Below are positions 18,652 through 31,602 of a stretch of DNA of 64,000 bases, one piece after another. Where the stretch lies: positions 744,001-808,000 of the forward strand of contig NZ_CP024633.1 of assembly GCF_004924335.1 (NCBI RefSeq), in the 5' to 3' direction. The position numbers were made by a program, and so were the translations under genes. The DNA comes from Mycobacteroides salmoniphilum. Lineage in GTDB: Bacteria; Actinomycetota; Actinomycetes; Mycobacteriales; Mycobacteriaceae. The notes below the pieces were generated by a model. It was not told where the DNA came from. It did no database searches and saw only the letters and a program-made list of their open reading frames with translations. Positions within the stretch are counted from its first letter, which is position 1. Each line of letters starts with the position of its first letter.

Positions 18652-20073
18652 CTACGCGACGCGTCCCCAGTGCCCGCTGTCCGCGACCCGCATGCACACC
18701 GACTTCATCGCCTCCATGTAGCGCAGAGACGACTTCTCGGCGATCGGGTTGTCGGGGTGCATGATCGCCATCGCCGTGCCCTCCCCGTAGCGGAATATGT
18801 AGATGGTCAGCTGATAGGAGAAGCGGCCGTCCGGATAGATTCCGATGTTGTCGGCAAGGCCCAGCTCGCCCGCCGCGAGAATGGCGTTGAGCGGAGCCGC
18901 ACCCCCGTGGAAGAAGTTCGACACCGGAAAGTTCGGTTCCGGCCATTTGAGCCACGGTGCCAATTCCAGTACCCGGTAATACGGCACCCGGGACATGTCC
19001 AGACTCGAATCGAAAGCGGTCTGCGCGGCGTATGCGGCATCGTTGAACGAGGTTGCCGCGATCGGAACGGTGATCGGGATCAGGCCGGTAAACCAGCCTT
19101 GCGTCATGAAGTTATCGCTAGCTGTACGGGAATCCCTCGGAGTCAGGCCGTAATACGTGAGCGCCCCGGTGAATTCGTGCTCAACCAGACCGAGGCAGGC
19201 GAACAAGCCGCCGACAAACCGTGAGCCGGCAGTCGAGCAGGCGGACTCGAATCGGTCCGTCTGCTCCGGACTCATCAGTGACAGGGACGTCATGGTGCTG
19301 TTGGTCGCTTCCGACGGATTGCCCAGTGGAAGCGGGAACTCGGGGAAGGTTCCATTGTTGTTCTCGGCAAAGTCAATCCACGCGCGCACCCCGGGCGAGT
19401 CCAGCGTCAATGCCGATGTGAACTCGCGCTCGCGAGTGCAGAAGTCGTCGAAGCTGCCGGGATCGGGCAGCGTGAGAGCCTGGCCGCCTCCGCTCAACGC
19501 CGAGTACATTCCGTTGGCTTCCATCATCGTGGTGCCGATCAACGTCGCGTCGCCGTGCACGTGATCCATGGCAGCGAAAAACGTAAAGTGGTTCTCGCTC
19601 TGGATAATTCCAAAGGTGAAGCATCCCCATTCCAATGGACTCGGTATATCGATGACGTGGCTACGTATGTCATCGACCGACATATGCCCTTGCGTTACAG
19701 GCGCGAACTCGATGTCGCTTGAATCGCTGATCGAGTGCCTGATGAACCCCCCGTCGTCGGTGCGCTCGAACCAGCTGCGGAAGGTGTCATGCCTACGCAG
19801 GTATGTGTTGAGGGCATGGTCCATCGCGGAGATATCGCACTGACCCGCAACATCGCAGCTGGCGATAATTTGGCGGGAGAAGTTTAGGCCAGCTGCGTTC
19901 CGTTCGTAGTAATTTCGCAGATGTTGACTCTGCATGTAGCTGACTGGCACCAAACTCACAGGTGCTTGCCGGGCCTTCTCCGCCGCGGCAGGGGTGGGGT
20001 GCCACGAGGTGACGGAGCCGGGGCTCAACGTCCATTCATCAAGTGCGCCAACCGTTATCGTTCCTATGCGCAA
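18652..20073 (-). CDS. papA3: Polyketide-associated acyltransferase PapA3
   Basis: A 473-residue condensation-fold acyltransferase. The catalytic HxxxD motif is HVHGD at residues 171-175. PapA3 proteins transfer acyl groups from CoA and from a partner PKS to trehalose, giving mono- and diacyltrehalose. I chose the TTG at 20073 (LRIGTITVGALDEWTL): a GAGAGGA site lies 7-8 nt upstream, the length equals that of M. tuberculosis PapA3, and the family begins with RIGTI. The longer frame reaching 20235 has no homologous character. The gene starts the papA3-mmpL10-PE-fadD23 operon and is divergent from pks. Confidence 0.92.
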   Translation of the reverse strand: MRIGTITVGALDEWTLSPGSVTSWHPTPAAAEKARQAPVSLVPVSYMQSQHLRNYYERNAAGLNFSRQIIASCDVAGQCDISAMDHALNTYLRRHDTFRSWFERTDDGGFIRHSISDSSDIEFAPVTQGHMSVDDIRSHVIDIPSPLEWGCFTFGIIQSENHFTFFAAMDHVHGDATLIGTTMMEANGMYSALSGGGQALTLPDPGSFDDFCTREREFTSALTLDSPGVRAWIDFAENNNGTFPEFPLPLGNPSEATNSTMTSLSLMSPEQTDRFESACSTAGSRFVGGLFACLGLVEHEFTGALTYYGLTPRDSRTASDNFMTQGWFTGLIPITVPIAATSFNDAAYAAQTAFDSSLDMSRVPYYRVLELAPWLKWPEPNFPVSNFFHGGAAPLNAILAAGELGLADNIGIYPDGRFSYQLTIYIFRYGEGTAMAIMHPDNPIAEKSSLRYMEAMKSVCMRVADSGHWGRVA

Positions 20074-20372
20074 CGCGCCGTCCTCTCGCTCGGCCGGCCC
20101 CGCTCCGGCATCTCTCGTCGGTGGCCCAACATACCCTCGGTTTGACCGCGCAACCGGCGGTCGACCGAGACCCGGAAACCCCATGCGCCACATGGCATAC
20201 CGGGAATAACTAGAACTCCTTGTCCTAGTTACCACGAAGTTTGGGAACGACAGTGCGCACGATACTTGTTCGGCTAGAGTCGCGTTCGCACCCGCCGATG
20301 TCCAGAGTCACATTCTCGCCCGACGACGTCGAGGGCCACTCTCCCCACCCGCCGACGCAAGGAGGCCTCAGC
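20074..20372. promoter_or_regulatory. papA3-pks divergent control region
   Basis: No gene is visible in this 299-bp region. It contains an inverted repeat TAACTAG-11 nt-CTAGTTA at 20207-20231, and CCATG-cgcca-CATGG at 20181-20195. Toward pks there is a GGGAAC sequence at 20243-20248 and TA-rich hexamers GATACT (20261-20266) and TAGAGT (20275-20280), which are candidate promoter elements of unclear sigma class. AAGGAGG at 20359-20365, 7 nt before ATG 20373, fixes the pks start. The inverted repeat lies near the centre and could serve a regulator of both directions. Confidence 0.55.
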
Positions 20373-23300
20373 ATGGAATCCGCTGACCATCCGATCAAGC
20401 CAGCCCCACGTTTTGCAATCATCGGATATGCAGCGCGTTTTCCCGGTGCCGCCAACGCGGACGAGTTCTGGGACGTGCTGCGTGAGGGCCGTGACGCGAT
20501 ATCCGAAGTGCCTGCCGACCGGTGGGACGCCGATGAGTTCTTTGACCCTGAACCCGGAGCTCCCGGCAAGGTCGTGACCCGTCGTGCGGGCTTTGTCGAC
20601 GACGTGACGGGGTTTGATGCGCCGTTCTTCGGTATGTCGACGCGCGAGGTCAGGCTGATGGACCCGCAGCACCGACTGTTGCTGGAGATGGCGTGGCGAG
20701 CGGTGGAGCATTCCGGAATCGCCCCAACGGATTTGGCCGAGACCAATGCCGGCGTGTTCGTCGGCTTGGCCACCCATGACTACCTGGGAATGGCATCTGA
20801 TGAGCTGACCTTCCCCGAGATCGAGGCCTACATGGCCATCGGTACCTCGAACGCAGCGGCAGCGGGCCGCATCAGCTACCGACTGGGGCTGCAGGGACCC
20901 TCGGTTGCCGTCGACACAGCGTGCAGCTCGTCATTGGTAGCAATTCATCAAGCGTGCCAAGCGCTTCAACTCGGAGAGTGCGACCTCGCGCTGGCCGGCG
21001 GTGCGAACGTCCTGCTGACCCCCGCGACAATGATCACGTTCTCGCATGCGCACATGCTCGCGCCCGACGGCAAGTGCAAGACCTTCGACGCGGCCGCAGA
21101 CGGCTACGTCCGTGGTGAGGGATCCGGTGTCATCGTCATCAAGCGCCTTGAGGACGCGATCCGCGACGGTGATCGGATCCGGGCCGTGATCCGCGGCAGT
21201 GCGATTAACCAGGACGGCGCATCGGGCGGGTTGACGGTGCCCAATGGCGTTGCTCAGCAGCGTGTTATCGCCGATGCGCTCAAGCGTGCCGGTGTCGCAC
21301 CACGTGACGTCGGGTATCTGGAGGCGCACGGCACCGGAACATCGCTGGGCGATCCGATCGAGGCCCAGGCCGCTGGCGCGGCCTATGGCATCGGCCGCGA
21401 AACGAACGATCCGTTGTTGATCGGATCGGCGAAGACGAACATCGGACATCTGGAGGCGGCCGCGGGTATCGCGGGTGTCATCAAGGTCGTCCTGTCGCTC
21501 GAGAACGAATTGTTGCCGCAGCACCGCAACTTTCAGAATCCGTCGCCGCACATTCCCTGGGACCGGCTCCCGGTGGAGATCGTCAAGGAGGCCACCGCCT
21601 GGGAGCGCAACGCGCGGCCGCGCATTGCGGGAGTTAGCTCATTCGGATTCGCCGGGACGAACGCTCACGTCATTCTCGAAGAGGCCCCCGAGCAGGCAGC
21701 GGCACCGATCGAGACCGACACGGCCGGGGAGCCCCAGTCGATAGGGAACCGGTTCAGCATTCTGCCGCTCTCGGCACACACACCCGCCGCGTTGGTGCAG
21801 ATCGCCGATCAATACCGCAGCTGGTTGAACGCGCACCCGGAAGCCACGTTGGCAGACGTGTGCCTCACCGCCGGAGTGGCGCGAGCACACCTGGAGCACC
21901 GGGCCGCGCTGGTGGTCAACTCCCGAGAAGCAGCCGTGGAGCTGCTCGGCGCTGTCGCCGACGACCGCCCGGCTCCGGGCCTTGGTCGTGGCGAATCCTA
22001 TGACGTGCCGAAGACCGCATGGCTCTTTACCGGTCAGGGCAGCCAGTACCCGGGCATGGCCCGGGAGTTGTTCGACACCGAACCTGTGTTCGCCGAAACG
22101 CTGAAGCACTGCGCAGCGGTAGTCGCGGATGTTCTCGAAAAGCCTTTGCTGGATGTTATTTTCGATGTGGACGGCCCGGAAGCTGGAGAGGCGTTGCGGC
22201 AGACCTCCTACGCTCAACCCGCCTTGTTCGCGGTGGAGATGGGCCTGGCCCGACTCTGGCAGTCGTGGGGCTTCGAGCCGGACGTGGTGTTGGGTCACAG
22301 CGTCGGCCAGTACTCGGCGGCCTGCGTCGCAGGTGTGTTCAGTCTGGAGGACGGCGCACGGCTGATGGCCGAGCGTGGCCGCCTGTTCGGCAGTCTGCCC
22401 GCAGGTGGCCGGATGGCGGCGGTGTTCGCCGCTGCCGAGCGCGTGGAGAGCCTGACCGACGAGTTCCCCAGTCTGTCGGTTGCCGCCTACAACGGTGCTA
22501 ACACCGTATTGTCAGGTCCCGCACAGGATCTGGAGAAAGCGGTGGCGGGCCTCGTTGCTGAGGGCGTGCGATGCGATTTCCTGGAGACCAGTCACGCGTT
22601 CCATTCGGCCTTGCTGGATCCGATCCTCGACGAATTCGAATCATATGCGGGGCAGTTCAATTACAAGACTCCACAACGGATTCTGATCGACAACAGGACT
22701 GGTGCCGCGCTCGGCAGAAGCACGAAACTTGATGGCGCGTACTGGCGTCGCCACGCGCGCCAACCGGTGGAGTTCGCCAAGAGCGTGCGCACTCTCGCCG
22801 ACCTGAACTGCAAGGTGCTGTTAGAGATCGGTCCACAGCCGGTGCTCACGGCCGCAGCCTTGCGCGCGTGGCCCGACCCGGCCACCGCTCCGCGGGCGAT
22901 CGCGTCGCTGCGTCGCAACACCGCAGACCACCGACAGATCACCGAAGCCGCTGCCGACGCGTACGTCTTGGGCCACGTGCCCAACTTCGGTGCGTTCCGA
23001 CACGGGCACGCGCGAAAGATCGACCTGCCCACGTATCCGTTCGAGCATCGCCAGTACTGGTTCAGCGATAGGCGAGACGCTAACGGACGCGACGACACCA
23101 CGAATCGGCCGCAGCGTGCCGGCGGCCCGCGCACCGAGGCGGTTCGGCTGCTCGAGGACGGAAAGATCGAGGAACTGGCGAATCTGCTCGGCGGTGCCGG
23201 TGGTGATCAACAGACTCTTGCGGTGCTGACAAAGCTTGCAGCACAACATAACCAGCAACGCACCACCCAAACCATTGCCGATGACCGTTACCAGTTCCGC

Positions 23301-26300
23301 TGGGATAAGTCACCCACGCCACTGTCCGGTGCGGAATCCGGTGCGGGCATTACCTGGATTCTCGTAGGCGAGGTATCCGGCGCGGCCGCACCGCTGGTCG
23401 AGGCGCTGACCGCGCGTGGGCACCAGCATCGGATCTTCGGATTACCCGCGTCCGACGCCGACGAGCAACAGCTCGCCGCTGCGTTGCGCGCTGTGGCAGC
23501 CGACGCCTCGGCGCATGAACAGGCACTACGCATCGTGCACGTCGCGGCCCTTGACGCGGGCTCTCCCTCGGCGCGGTCTCTGCTACGGATCCAGCACCAG
23601 GTGCTGGCCGGAACACGGCGACTCTTCCGGGCCGCCGCCGCTGCCGAATTGCGGGCTCCCATCTGGTTGCTCACCCGGGGTGCACAGCGAATCGTCGACG
23701 CCGACACCGTGGCGCCCGAACAGAGTGCCCTGTGGGGATTCGGCCGTGCGGCAGCGCTGGAGCTTCCGCAGGTGTGGGGCGGACTCGCCGATCTGGCCGA
23801 CGCCAGTGCTGACGAATGGTCACAGTTCATCGCTCGTGCCTCCGCGTCGACCGACGCGGCCATGAGGGAAGACCAGATCGCGCTGCGCGATCACGCGGTC
23901 TACGTTCCCCGGCTGGTTCGGCGCGAAGAACTGCCGAGCGGCAAGCCGCTGGAAGTGCGTGACAACGCAACGTATTTGGTGACCGGTGGACTGGGTTCGA
24001 TCGGACTGGAGATCGCCGGATACTTGGCGGCGCACGGTGCCAAGAATCTGGTGCTGACGAGCCGGCGCGAACCCAGCGAGTCCGTGCGCCAGCGCATTGA
24101 CGCTTTGGGCGTGGAACACGGCTGCGAAATCCGGGTCGTCACCGCCGATGTCGCGGATGCGCACGACGTTGCGCGCCTACTGGCCGGCGTGCAGGCCGAG
24201 CTGCCCCCGTTGGCGGGCATCGTCCACGCTGCGGGGGAGATCAGTACCACTCCGCTCAGCGACCTCGACGACGCCGAAGTGGATCGCGTATTCGCCGGCA
24301 AGGTCTGGGGTGCTTGGTATTTGAGCGAGGCTGCGGCTGACCTGAAGCTGGACTTCTTCATCAGCACCTCCTCCATCGCCTCGGTCTGGGGTGGCTTCGG
24401 TCAGACCGCGTACAGCGCGGCCAACGCCTTCCTCGACGGGCTCGCCTGGCGTCTGCGCGAGCAAGGCATTGCGGGAACCAGCGTCAACTTCGGTCCGTGG
24501 AGTGCGGGCATGGCGGACGCGGAATCCCGTGCGCGACTGGAGCAACGTGGGATCAAGACGTTGTCACCGGCGGATGCACTGGCGGGCCTTGCCGACGTCG
24601 TGTCGGCCTCCCGATCGAACGGCGGGGCGCAGGGCGTCATCGCCCGCATCGACTGGGCGCGATTCCTGCCGCTCTACCAGCAGGCAGGGAGGCGAGCATT
24701 CCTGACGGAGCTGGAGCGTGAGGTGCCCTCGCACCTGGCCGCATCGCCGGCGGTCACACAGTCGGGCAAGACGCAGTTGGTCGAGCGGCTCGCGAGCGCT
24801 CCCATCCAGCAGCGCAAGAAGCTCTTGACCGACTACCTGCGCGACGCGGTGGCAGAGGTCACGCGCGTGGACGTATCGGAGATCCGTGAGGATGCCGGCT
24901 TCTTCGACCTCGGCATGGATTCGCTGATGGCCGTCGAATTGCGGCGTCGCATGGAGCAAGGTGTCGGCGAGGAGATACCGGTCACCCTGGTGATGGATCA
25001 TCCCCGCATTTCCGATGTCGCCGACTACCTGCTCGGTGAGGTGCTCGGGCTCAACGAGCAGGTCAAGTCCGCGCCTCGGCAGGCCGCGGTGACACGGACA
25101 GATGAGCCGATTGCGATCGTCGCGGTGTCATGCCGATTCCCCGGCGCGCCAGATCCGGAAGCCTTCTGGGACTTGCTGTCCGGCGGTGTCGATGCGATCC
25201 GGGAAGTCCCGGAAGATCGTTACGACATCGACGAGTTCTACGACCCGGATCCGGAGGTCGCGGGCAAGACCTATACCCGCTTCGGCGGATTCCTCGACGG
25301 CATCGATGGGTTCGATCCCGAGTTCTTCGGCATCTCCCCGCGCGAGGCCGTCTGGATCGAACCGCAGCAGCGGTTGATGCTCGAAACGGTGTGGGAGGGC
25401 CTGGAGCGGGCCGGATACTCGCCGGCCGCATTGCGCGGCAGCCGAACCGGCATCTTCGCGGGTGTGGGCGCCAACGAGTATGCGCATCTGCTGTCGTCGG
25501 AATCGCTCGACAAGATCGAGCCCTACTTCATCACCGGCAACGCGCTCAACGCCATCTCCGGTCGCGTTGCCTTTGCGCTGGGATTTGAAGGACCGGCGGT
25601 GGCTGTCGATACCGCGTGCAGCTCGGCGCTGGTGGCCGTTCATCAGGCCGTCCAGGCCTTGCACTCCGGTGACTGCGACCTGGCGGTGGCCGGCGGTGTG
25701 AACGTTCTGCTGAGTCCGGTGACGGTGATCGCCGCCTCACGCGCCAGGATGCTGTCGCCGGTCGGTCGATGCAAGACATTCGACGCGTCCGCCGACGGTT
25801 ACGTGCGCAGCGAAGGCTGCGGAATCCTCGTGCTCAAGAGACTGAGCGACGCCCAGCGCGACGAGGACCGAATCCTTGCCGTGATTCCCGGCAGCGCGGT
25901 GAACCAGGACGGCGCCTCCAGCGGCTTGACTGTGCCCAATGGTGGTGCACAGCAACGGCTTATCGGTGCTGTGCTCGACCGGGCCGGGCTGGTGGGCGGG
26001 GACGTCGACTACCTCGAGGCGCACGGCACGGGCACTCCGCTGGGTGATCCGATCGAGGTACAGGCAGCTGCGGCGGCCTACGGCGGCTCGCGTGACGCGG
26101 ACCGGCCGTTGCTCATGGGATCGGTGAAATCCAATATCGGTCACACCGAATCAGCTTCCGGCGCGGCAGGTCTCATCAAGGTGGTGCTGTCTCTTCAAAA
26201 CGGGGTGCTGCCGCAGAGCCTGCACTTCGACAAGCCCTCTCCGCACATCCCGTGGGACTCGTTGTCGGTGCGGGTGGTGGACAAGGCCATTCCGTGGGAG

Positions 26301-29300
26301 GCCGACGGTAGGCCGCGTCGTGCCGGTGTGAGTTCGTTTGGCTTCACCGGAACCAACGCACACGTACTGATCGAGGAGGCCCCGCAACGGCCGACGGACG
26401 TGGATGAGGATGCCACCGAGGCCCCGGACACCGCTCCGGAACCGCAGGGCGACCAGGTGAGTGTGCTCCCGCTGTCTGCCAGGTCACCGGAGGCGCTGGT
26501 CGCGGTAGCGCAGCGTTACGAGTCCTGGTTGACCGCCCATCCGGATGTCGACATCGAGGATGTGTGCCTGACGGCCGGGAGAGGCCGGTCGCACTTCGAA
26601 CATCGCGCCGCGCTGGTCGTGGATTCGGTGGGGGCCGCGCGCGAGGGTCTGGCCGAGCTGGTCCAGAACCGACTGCGCCCCGGTGTGGTCCGTGGCGAGC
26701 ACACGAATCATCCGACGACGGCCTGGCTGTTCACTGGGCAGGGCAGCCAGTATCCCGGTATGGCACGTGAGTTGTTTGACGCCGAGCCGGTTTTCGCCGA
26801 GACCGTGACGCGTTGCGCGGAAGCAGTCAAGGACATCACGGCGCGGCCGCTGCTTGAGGTGATGTTCGCGACCGATCGCGAGACCGGTGGAGAAGTTGGG
26901 AAAGTCCTGCGGCACACGTCCTTTGCGCAGCCGGCGATCTTCGCCGTCGAGATGGGTCTGGCCCGGCTCTGGCAGTCATGGGGCATCGAGCCCGATGTGG
27001 TGCTCGGACATAGTGTGGGCCAGTACGCGGCCGCCTGCGTGGCCGGCGTGTTCAGTATCGAGGACGGTGCGCGACTGATCGCCGAGCGCGGCCGGCTGTT
27101 CGGCAGCCTGCCCGCGGGCGGGCGCATGGTGGCGGTGTTCAGCGACGCCAAACATGTCGAGCAGATCGCGGGCGATTTTCCGCGCGTATCGATTGGTGCC
27201 TACAACGGACCGAACACTGTGCTGTCGGGTCCGGGTGAGGACGTGGAGCAAGCGGTCGCGCGATTCGAGGGAGAGGGCATCCGCTGCACCTGGCTGGAGA
27301 CCAGCCACGCCTTCCATTCGGAGTTGCTGGACCCTGTCCTCGACGAATTCGAGTCGTACGCAGCGCAAGTGCAGTTCGCAACCCCGACGTTGCCGTTGGT
27401 GTGCAACCGCACCGGTGCCGTGCTGACGGCGCAGACCCCCATCGACGCTCAGTACTGGCGCCGGCATTCGCGCCAGCCGGTGCAGTTCGCCGAAAGCGTT
27501 CGCACCGTGGCCGCACTGGGGTGCTCGGTGCTGATGGAGATCGGCCCGCAGCCGGTGTTGACCGGCGCCGCGGTGCAGGTCTGGCCGGAGCACTTGGCCG
27601 CGCCTCGGGCAATCGTCTCGCTGCGCAAGGGTGTTGGCGACCGACGCCAGATCGCCGAGGCGCTTGCCGCGGCGTACGTCGGTGGCCATCGGCCCAATTT
27701 CGCTGCACTGCAACGTCACCCCCGGAATACGCTGGAGTTGCCGACCTATCCCTTCCAGCGTCGCCGTTTCTGGCCGAAGTCATCCGGTGCCGCCATCGAA
27801 GGCGGGGGCGGCTTGACCGCGGGCATCCTGGGTAGGGGCGAGGATCTCGCCTCCGGAGATTCCGTGTACATCAGCCGGTTGTCGGTCAGGTCGCAGCCGT
27901 GGCTGTCCGACCACGTCATCTACGGCACCGTCGTCGTCCCCGGCGCGACGTATGCCGCGATGGCCCTGGCCGCGGTCGGCACTCCGGCACGGGCCAAGGA
28001 TGTGTTCTTCTACGAGCCGATCATTTTGCCGGAGAAGAGCTCTCGTGAAGTGCAGTTGACTCTGCATCCGCTGGAAGATGGCAGCGGGTCGAAATTCCAG
28101 GTGCACAGTCGTCCCTACGGTGAACGCGACGTTGACTGGTCGTTGAACGCCGAAGGCACCGTCGTCACCGGTATCGGCGAAGACACGGACGAACCGACGT
28201 CTGAGGCTTCCGAGCCCATTGATGCGGCCATCGAGCGGATGGAACGCATGCGTCCGATGGAGCTCTTCGAGATCTTTGCCGACCTGGAACTGGCCTGGGG
28301 CCCCACCTGGTCGGGTTCTCTGAAGTCACTGTGGCTCGGCCAGGGTGAGGCGATCGGCGATGTCCTTGTCGGCGAGGAGCTCGCCGAGCAATTGGGCACC
28401 GAGCCGATGCATCCGGTCTTGATGGACCTGTGCACGGGTGTCGCCTTCCCGGCGTTCCCGGCCCTGCTCGCCGCCGAGCAGGGTATCAACGACCTGTTCC
28501 TGCCCTTGCGGTACGGACAGGTGACGTTGAAGGAGAAGATGCCCCGGCGCTTCTACTGCCGTGCACGCTGGCACGAGAGCCCACTGGACAGCGAGACGCA
28601 GGTCTTCGATCTCGACTACCTCGATCGGGATGGCCGTCACCTGGGTGGGATTCGCGAGTTCACCGTCAAGCGTGCGCCGCGCGAGGCGCTGCTGCGCGGG
28701 CTCGGTGGCGATGCCACTCGCTTGCTGTACACCCTTGGCTGGCACGAGGTTCCGGTTCCTCCATCGGAGGACGCAGCTGTGGAGACAAGCGGCACCTGGC
28801 TGATCGCCGGATTCGACGAGCTGGCTGCCAAGGTGCCGGGCTGCATCCCGTGTGATCGCACGACCAATCCGGAACTACTCGGGCAGGTGCTGGAACAGGC
28901 CAAGGAGCGCGGTGTGCCGTTCTCCGGTGTCGTCTGGCGTGCCGCCGGGCCGAGCGCGAAGGATGGTGCCGGTTTCTCCGACACTGAGATTGCGCGCCTC
29001 GAAACAGAGATCGCCAACCTGCTCAGTGCCGTGCACACGGTGCAGAACGGTTCCCAGAACGGCGTGAAGCTTCCGCATGGTCTCTGGATCATCACCGAGC
29101 GGGCCGTGGCCACCGAGTCCGGCGAGCGGGTCGATCCGGTGCAGGCGTCGCTGTGGGGATTCGGGCGCACCACAATCAACGAGGAACCGGCGCTGCGTGC
29201 CAAGCTCGTCGATTGCGACGGTTCGCCCGAGGCCGTGCAGGCGCTGGCGAATCTGTTGGTCACGCCCGTGGACGAGCCGGAAATCGCTGTGCGGCAGGGC

Positions 29301-31514
29301 AAGCTGCTGGCCTCCCGGTTGCTGCCCTGGTCACGCAGTGGGAATCTCACGGTGCCGCGCGGGAGTGACTACGCCCTGTTGCCGACCGAACGTGGAGCCA
29401 TCGACAACCTGCGGATCATCGAAAAGGATGTGCCGGCGCCGGACGAGGGCTACGTGCAGGTGCGGGTGGAGGCCGCAGGTCTCAACTTCCGCGACGTGCT
29501 CAACGTGCTGGGCCTGTACCCGGGTGATCCCGGCCCGATCGGTGGTGACTTCGCCGGTGTCGTCACACAATTGGGTGAGGGTGTCACCGAAGTCGAGGTG
29601 GGCCAGCGGGTCTACGGCTCCATGCAGGGTGCCTTCGCCAGCCGGTTCAACGCGCCGGCTCAGTTCCTGGCACCGATTCCCGACGGGGTCAGCGCGGTTG
29701 AGGCCGCCACGATTCCCGCCGCGGCGCTGACGGTCCGGCTGGCATTCGACTGGGCACAGCTCAAGCCCGGCGATCGGGTGCTCATCCACGCCGCCAGTGG
29801 TGGTGTGGGATTGGCCGCCATCCAGATGGCGCAACAGCAGGGTGCTGAGGTCTATGCGACGGCGAGTACCTTCAAACGGGCAACGGTGCGCAAGCTCGGT
29901 GTCAAGTATGTCTACGATTCGCGCACAACGGATTTCGCCGATCAAATCCTGGCGGACACCGACGGCGCCGGCGTGGACGTGGTGCTCAACAGCCTGACCA
30001 GTGAAGGTTTCGTCGAGGCGACCGTGCGGGCCACCGCGAAGAACGGCCGTTTCGCCGAGATCGCCAAGCGCGATATCTGGACTCCGGAGCAGATGGCCGA
30101 GGTCCGACCCGATATCGCCTACGAGATCGTCGCGTTGGACACGGTGATGTTCCAAGAGCCCGAGCGCATTCGCGCCTTGTTGACCGAGGTGTCGGACGGT
30201 CTGGACAAGGGGGAGTGGACACCACTGCCCGCGGAGATCTACCCGCTGACGGAGGCCAGAACGGCATTCCGGCGCATGCAGCAGGCTCGGCATATCGGCA
30301 AGATCGTGTGCCAGATGCCGAATCCGCTGGCACCTCGCTCGGATCGGACCTACCTGATCACCGGTGGTCTCGGTGCGATCGGTCTGCACACCGCGGGCTA
30401 TCTGGCTCAGCTCGGCGCCGGTGACATCGTGTTGACCAGCCGCCGCGCGCCCGATACCGACGCGCAACGGCTGATCGAGGAGATCACCGAGCGCTCCAAG
30501 ACGCGCATCCACGTCTTCACCGCTGATGTCGGTGAAGAGTCCGAGGTTGCCAAGCTCCTGGAGCGGATCCGTGCAGAGCTGCCGCCGCTCGCGGGCATCG
30601 CGCATCTGGCGGGCGTGCTCGATGATGCGCTGCTCGGGCAGCAGAGTGTGGAGCGGTTCCGGACCACGTTGGCGCCCAAGGCCTTCGGTGCCGGATACCT
30701 GGACAAGTTGACGAAGGCCGACGAGCTGGACTTCTTCATCGTGTCCTCCTCGGTGTCCAGCTTGTTCGGTTCACCCGGTCAGTCCAACTACGCGACGGCC
30801 AACGCGTTGCTTGACGGCCTGATCGCGCAGCGCAGGGCACAGGGCCTGCCGGCCACCGGTGTCAACTTCGGCCCCTGGGGGCAGGGAGGCATGGCCTCCT
30901 CGGCGGCCGCGACCGCGAATATCAGTGCGCAGGGCCTGATTCCGCTGGATCCTTCGGCGGCGCTCGCGGCTCTCGCCGAGGTCATCGCCAACGGCACCGG
31001 ACAAGCCACCGTCATCAAGGCTAACTGGCAGCGTGCCGCGAAGGTGCTGGGTAGTTCGCGTCCACCGATCCTGGACCTCGTCTTGCCGAGCGCCATCGGA
31101 GAGGTGACCGGCGACAGCGAGTTGCTCAAGCAGCTGATGGAGATCCCGGTGCCGCAGCGGGCCGGATTCGTGACCGAATTCCTGCAGCGCGAGGTACAGA
31201 ACTTCCTGCGACTGGCCCAACCGCCTGCCGCGACGAGTCGGTTCCTTGACCTCGGCACGGATTCGCTGATGGCGATCGAGCTTCGGAACCGGCTGCACAG
31301 CCAGTTCGGCGGCAAGTTCACCATCAACGCGACCGCGGTGTTCGACTACCCGACCATCGGGGGTCTCGCCGAGTATCTCGTGGCTCAGCTGCCGGACGCG
31401 GAATCCGAATCGGAGGAGGCACTGCCCGCTGCCGAGTCGGCGGAGGCACCACCGGCTGCTGACTCCGACGCGACACCCACGCCATCTGACGCAGTATCCG
31501 AGCCGAAGGAGTGA
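20373..31514 (+). CDS. pks: Two-module type I polyketide synthase of the TPP locus
   Basis: A 3713-residue protein, no thioesterase. Module 1: KS ~14-440 (Cys in [11 protein letters not shown], His in EAHGTGT and NIGHLEAA), AT ~560-880 (GHSVG, HAFH), KR ~1200-1440 (TGGLGSIG, catalytic Tyr in TAYSAANA), ACP Ser ~1516 (GMDSLMA). Module 2: KS ~1575-2010, AT ~2130-2450 (GHSVG, HAFH), DH ~2480-2770 ([11 protein letters not shown]), ER ~2990-3310 ([11 protein letters not shown]), KR ~3320-3560 (TGGLGAIG, Tyr in SNYATANA), ACP Ser ~3630 (GTDSLMA), then an acidic Ala/Pro-rich tail. HAFH in both ATs predicts malonyl-CoA use, fitting unbranched polyphleic acids. No DH motif lies between AT and KR in module 1. 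FadD23 should load it and PapA3 should take its product. Confidence 0.96.
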   Translation: MESADHPIKPAPRFAIIGYAARFPGAANADEFWDVLREGRDAISEVPADRWDADEFFDPEPGAPGKVVTRRAGFVDDVTGFDAPFFGMSTREVRLMDPQHRLLLEMAWRAVEHSGIAPTDLAETNAGVFVGLATHDYLGMASDELTFPEIEAYMAIGTSNAAAAGRISYRLGLQGPSVAVDTACSSSLVAIHQACQALQLGECDLALAGGANVLLTPATMITFSHAHMLAPDGKCKTFDAAADGYVRGEGSGVIVIKRLEDAIRDGDRIRAVIRGSAINQDGASGGLTVPNGVAQQRVIADALKRAGVAPRDVGYLEAHGTGTSLGDPIEAQAAGAAYGIGRETNDPLLIGSAKTNIGHLEAAAGIAGVIKVVLSLENELLPQHRNFQNPSPHIPWDRLPVEIVKEATAWERNARPRIAGVSSFGFAGTNAHVILEEAPEQAAAPIETDTAGEPQSIGNRFSILPLSAHTPAALVQIADQYRSWLNAHPEATLADVCLTAGVARAHLEHRAALVVNSREAAVELLGAVADDRPAPGLGRGESYDVPKTAWLFTGQGSQYPGMARELFDTEPVFAETLKHCAAVVADVLEKPLLDVIFDVDGPEAGEALRQTSYAQPALFAVEMGLARLWQSWGFEPDVVLGHSVGQYSAACVAGVFSLEDGARLMAERGRLFGSLPAGGRMAAVFAAAERVESLTDEFPSLSVAAYNGANTVLSGPAQDLEKAVAGLVAEGVRCDFLETSHAFHSALLDPILDEFESYAGQFNYKTPQRILIDNRTGAALGRSTKLDGAYWRRHARQPVEFAKSVRTLADLNCKVLLEIGPQPVLTAAALRAWPDPATAPRAIASLRRNTADHRQITEAAADAYVLGHVPNFGAFRHGHARKIDLPTYPFEHRQYWFSDRRDANGRDDTTNRPQRAGGPRTEAVRLLEDGKIEELANLLGGAGGDQQTLAVLTKLAAQHNQQRTTQTIADDRYQFRWDKSPTPLSGAESGAGITWILVGEVSGAAAPLVEALTARGHQHRIFGLPASDADEQQLAAALRAVAADASAHEQALRIVHVAALDAGSPSARSLLRIQHQVLAGTRRLFRAAAAAELRAPIWLLTRGAQRIVDADTVAPEQSALWGFGRAAALELPQVWGGLADLADASADEWSQFIARASASTDAAMREDQIALRDHAVYVPRLVRREELPSGKPLEVRDNATYLVTGGLGSIGLEIAGYLAAHGAKNLVLTSRREPSESVRQRIDALGVEHGCEIRVVTADVADAHDVARLLAGVQAELPPLAGIVHAAGEISTTPLSDLDDAEVDRVFAGKVWGAWYLSEAAADLKLDFFISTSSIASVWGGFGQTAYSAANAFLDGLAWRLREQGIAGTSVNFGPWSAGMADAESRARLEQRGIKTLSPADALAGLADVVSASRSNGGAQGVIARIDWARFLPLYQQAGRRAFLTELEREVPSHLAASPAVTQSGKTQLVERLASAPIQQRKKLLTDYLRDAVAEVTRVDVSEIREDAGFFDLGMDSLMAVELRRRMEQGVGEEIPVTLVMDHPRISDVADYLLGEVLGLNEQVKSAPRQAAVTRTDEPIAIVAVSCRFPGAPDPEAFWDLLSGGVDAIREVPEDRYDIDEFYDPDPEVAGKTYTRFGGFLDGIDGFDPEFFGISPREAVWIEPQQRLMLETVWEGLERAGYSPAALRGSRTGIFAGVGANEYAHLLSSESLDKIEPYFITGNALNAISGRVAFALGFEGPAVAVDTACSSALVAVHQAVQALHSGDCDLAVAGGVNVLLSPVTVIAASRARMLSPVGRCKTFDASADGYVRSEGCGILVLKRLSDAQRDEDRILAVIPGSAVNQDGASSGLTVPNGGAQQRLIGAVLDRAGLVGGDVDYLEAHGTGTPLGDPIEVQAAAAAYGGSRDADRPLLMGSVKSNIGHTESASGAAGLIKVVLSLQNGVLPQSLHFDKPSPHIPWDSLSVRVVDKAIPWEADGRPRRAGVSSFGFTGTNAHVLIEEAPQRPTDVDEDATEAPDTAPEPQGDQVSVLPLSARSPEALVAVAQRYESWLTAHPDVDIEDVCLTAGRGRSHFEHRAALVVDSVGAAREGLAELVQNRLRPGVVRGEHTNHPTTAWLFTGQGSQYPGMARELFDAEPVFAETVTRCAEAVKDITARPLLEVMFATDRETGGEVGKVLRHTSFAQPAIFAVEMGLARLWQSWGIEPDVVLGHSVGQYAAACVAGVFSIEDGARLIAERGRLFGSLPAGGRMVAVFSDAKHVEQIAGDFPRVSIGAYNGPNTVLSGPGEDVEQAVARFEGEGIRCTWLETSHAFHSELLDPVLDEFESYAAQVQFATPTLPLVCNRTGAVLTAQTPIDAQYWRRHSRQPVQFAESVRTVAALGCSVLMEIGPQPVLTGAAVQVWPEHLAAPRAIVSLRKGVGDRRQIAEALAAAYVGGHRPNFAALQRHPRNTLELPTYPFQRRRFWPKSSGAAIEGGGGLTAGILGRGEDLASGDSVYISRLSVRSQPWLSDHVIYGTVVVPGATYAAMALAAVGTPARAKDVFFYEPIILPEKSSREVQLTLHPLEDGSGSKFQVHSRPYGERDVDWSLNAEGTVVTGIGEDTDEPTSEASEPIDAAIERMERMRPMELFEIFADLELAWGPTWSGSLKSLWLGQGEAIGDVLVGEELAEQLGTEPMHPVLMDLCTGVAFPAFPALLAAEQGINDLFLPLRYGQVTLKEKMPRRFYCRARWHESPLDSETQVFDLDYLDRDGRHLGGIREFTVKRAPREALLRGLGGDATRLLYTLGWHEVPVPPSEDAAVETSGTWLIAGFDELAAKVPGCIPCDRTTNPELLGQVLEQAKERGVPFSGVVWRAAGPSAKDGAGFSDTEIARLETEIANLLSAVHTVQNGSQNGVKLPHGLWIITERAVATESGERVDPVQASLWGFGRTTINEEPALRAKLVDCDGSPEAVQALANLLVTPVDEPEIAVRQGKLLASRLLPWSRSGNLTVPRGSDYALLPTERGAIDNLRIIEKDVPAPDEGYVQVRVEAAGLNFRDVLNVLGLYPGDPGPIGGDFAGVVTQLGEGVTEVEVGQRVYGSMQGAFASRFNAPAQFLAPIPDGVSAVEAATIPAAALTVRLAFDWAQLKPGDRVLIHAASGGVGLAAIQMAQQQGAEVYATASTFKRATVRKLGVKYVYDSRTTDFADQILADTDGAGVDVVLNSLTSEGFVEATVRATAKNGRFAEIAKRDIWTPEQMAEVRPDIAYEIVALDTVMFQEPERIRALLTEVSDGLDKGEWTPLPAEIYPLTEARTAFRRMQQARHIGKIVCQMPNPLAPRSDRTYLITGGLGAIGLHTAGYLAQLGAGDIVLTSRRAPDTDAQRLIEEITERSKTRIHVFTADVGEESEVAKLLERIRAELPPLAGIAHLAGVLDDALLGQQSVERFRTTLAPKAFGAGYLDKLTKADELDFFIVSSSVSSLFGSPGQSNYATANALLDGLIAQRRAQGLPATGVNFGPWGQGGMASSAAATANISAQGLIPLDPSAALAALAEVIANGTGQATVIKANWQRAAKVLGSSRPPILDLVLPSAIGEVTGDSELLKQLMEIPVPQRAGFVTEFLQREVQNFLRLAQPPAATSRFLDLGTDSLMAIELRNRLHSQFGGKFTINATAVFDYPTIGGLAEYLVAQLPDAESESEEALPAAESAEAPPAADSDATPTPSDAVSEPKE

Positions 31515-31602
31515 TTCGGCGGTCTCCCGGGTAAATTAGCTAGCCTGGACGCCTCGGTGTCTGTTAGCCGATAACGAGTGGAGCGGGTGCGGTCTGAGTC
31601 GA

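Noticed and set aside
20373..31514. Pks13 or Pks2-type synthase
   Set aside because: It has two modules and no thioesterase; Pks13 has a TE and one module, Pks2 has one full module. PapA3, MmpL10 and the PE gene fit the TPP synthase.
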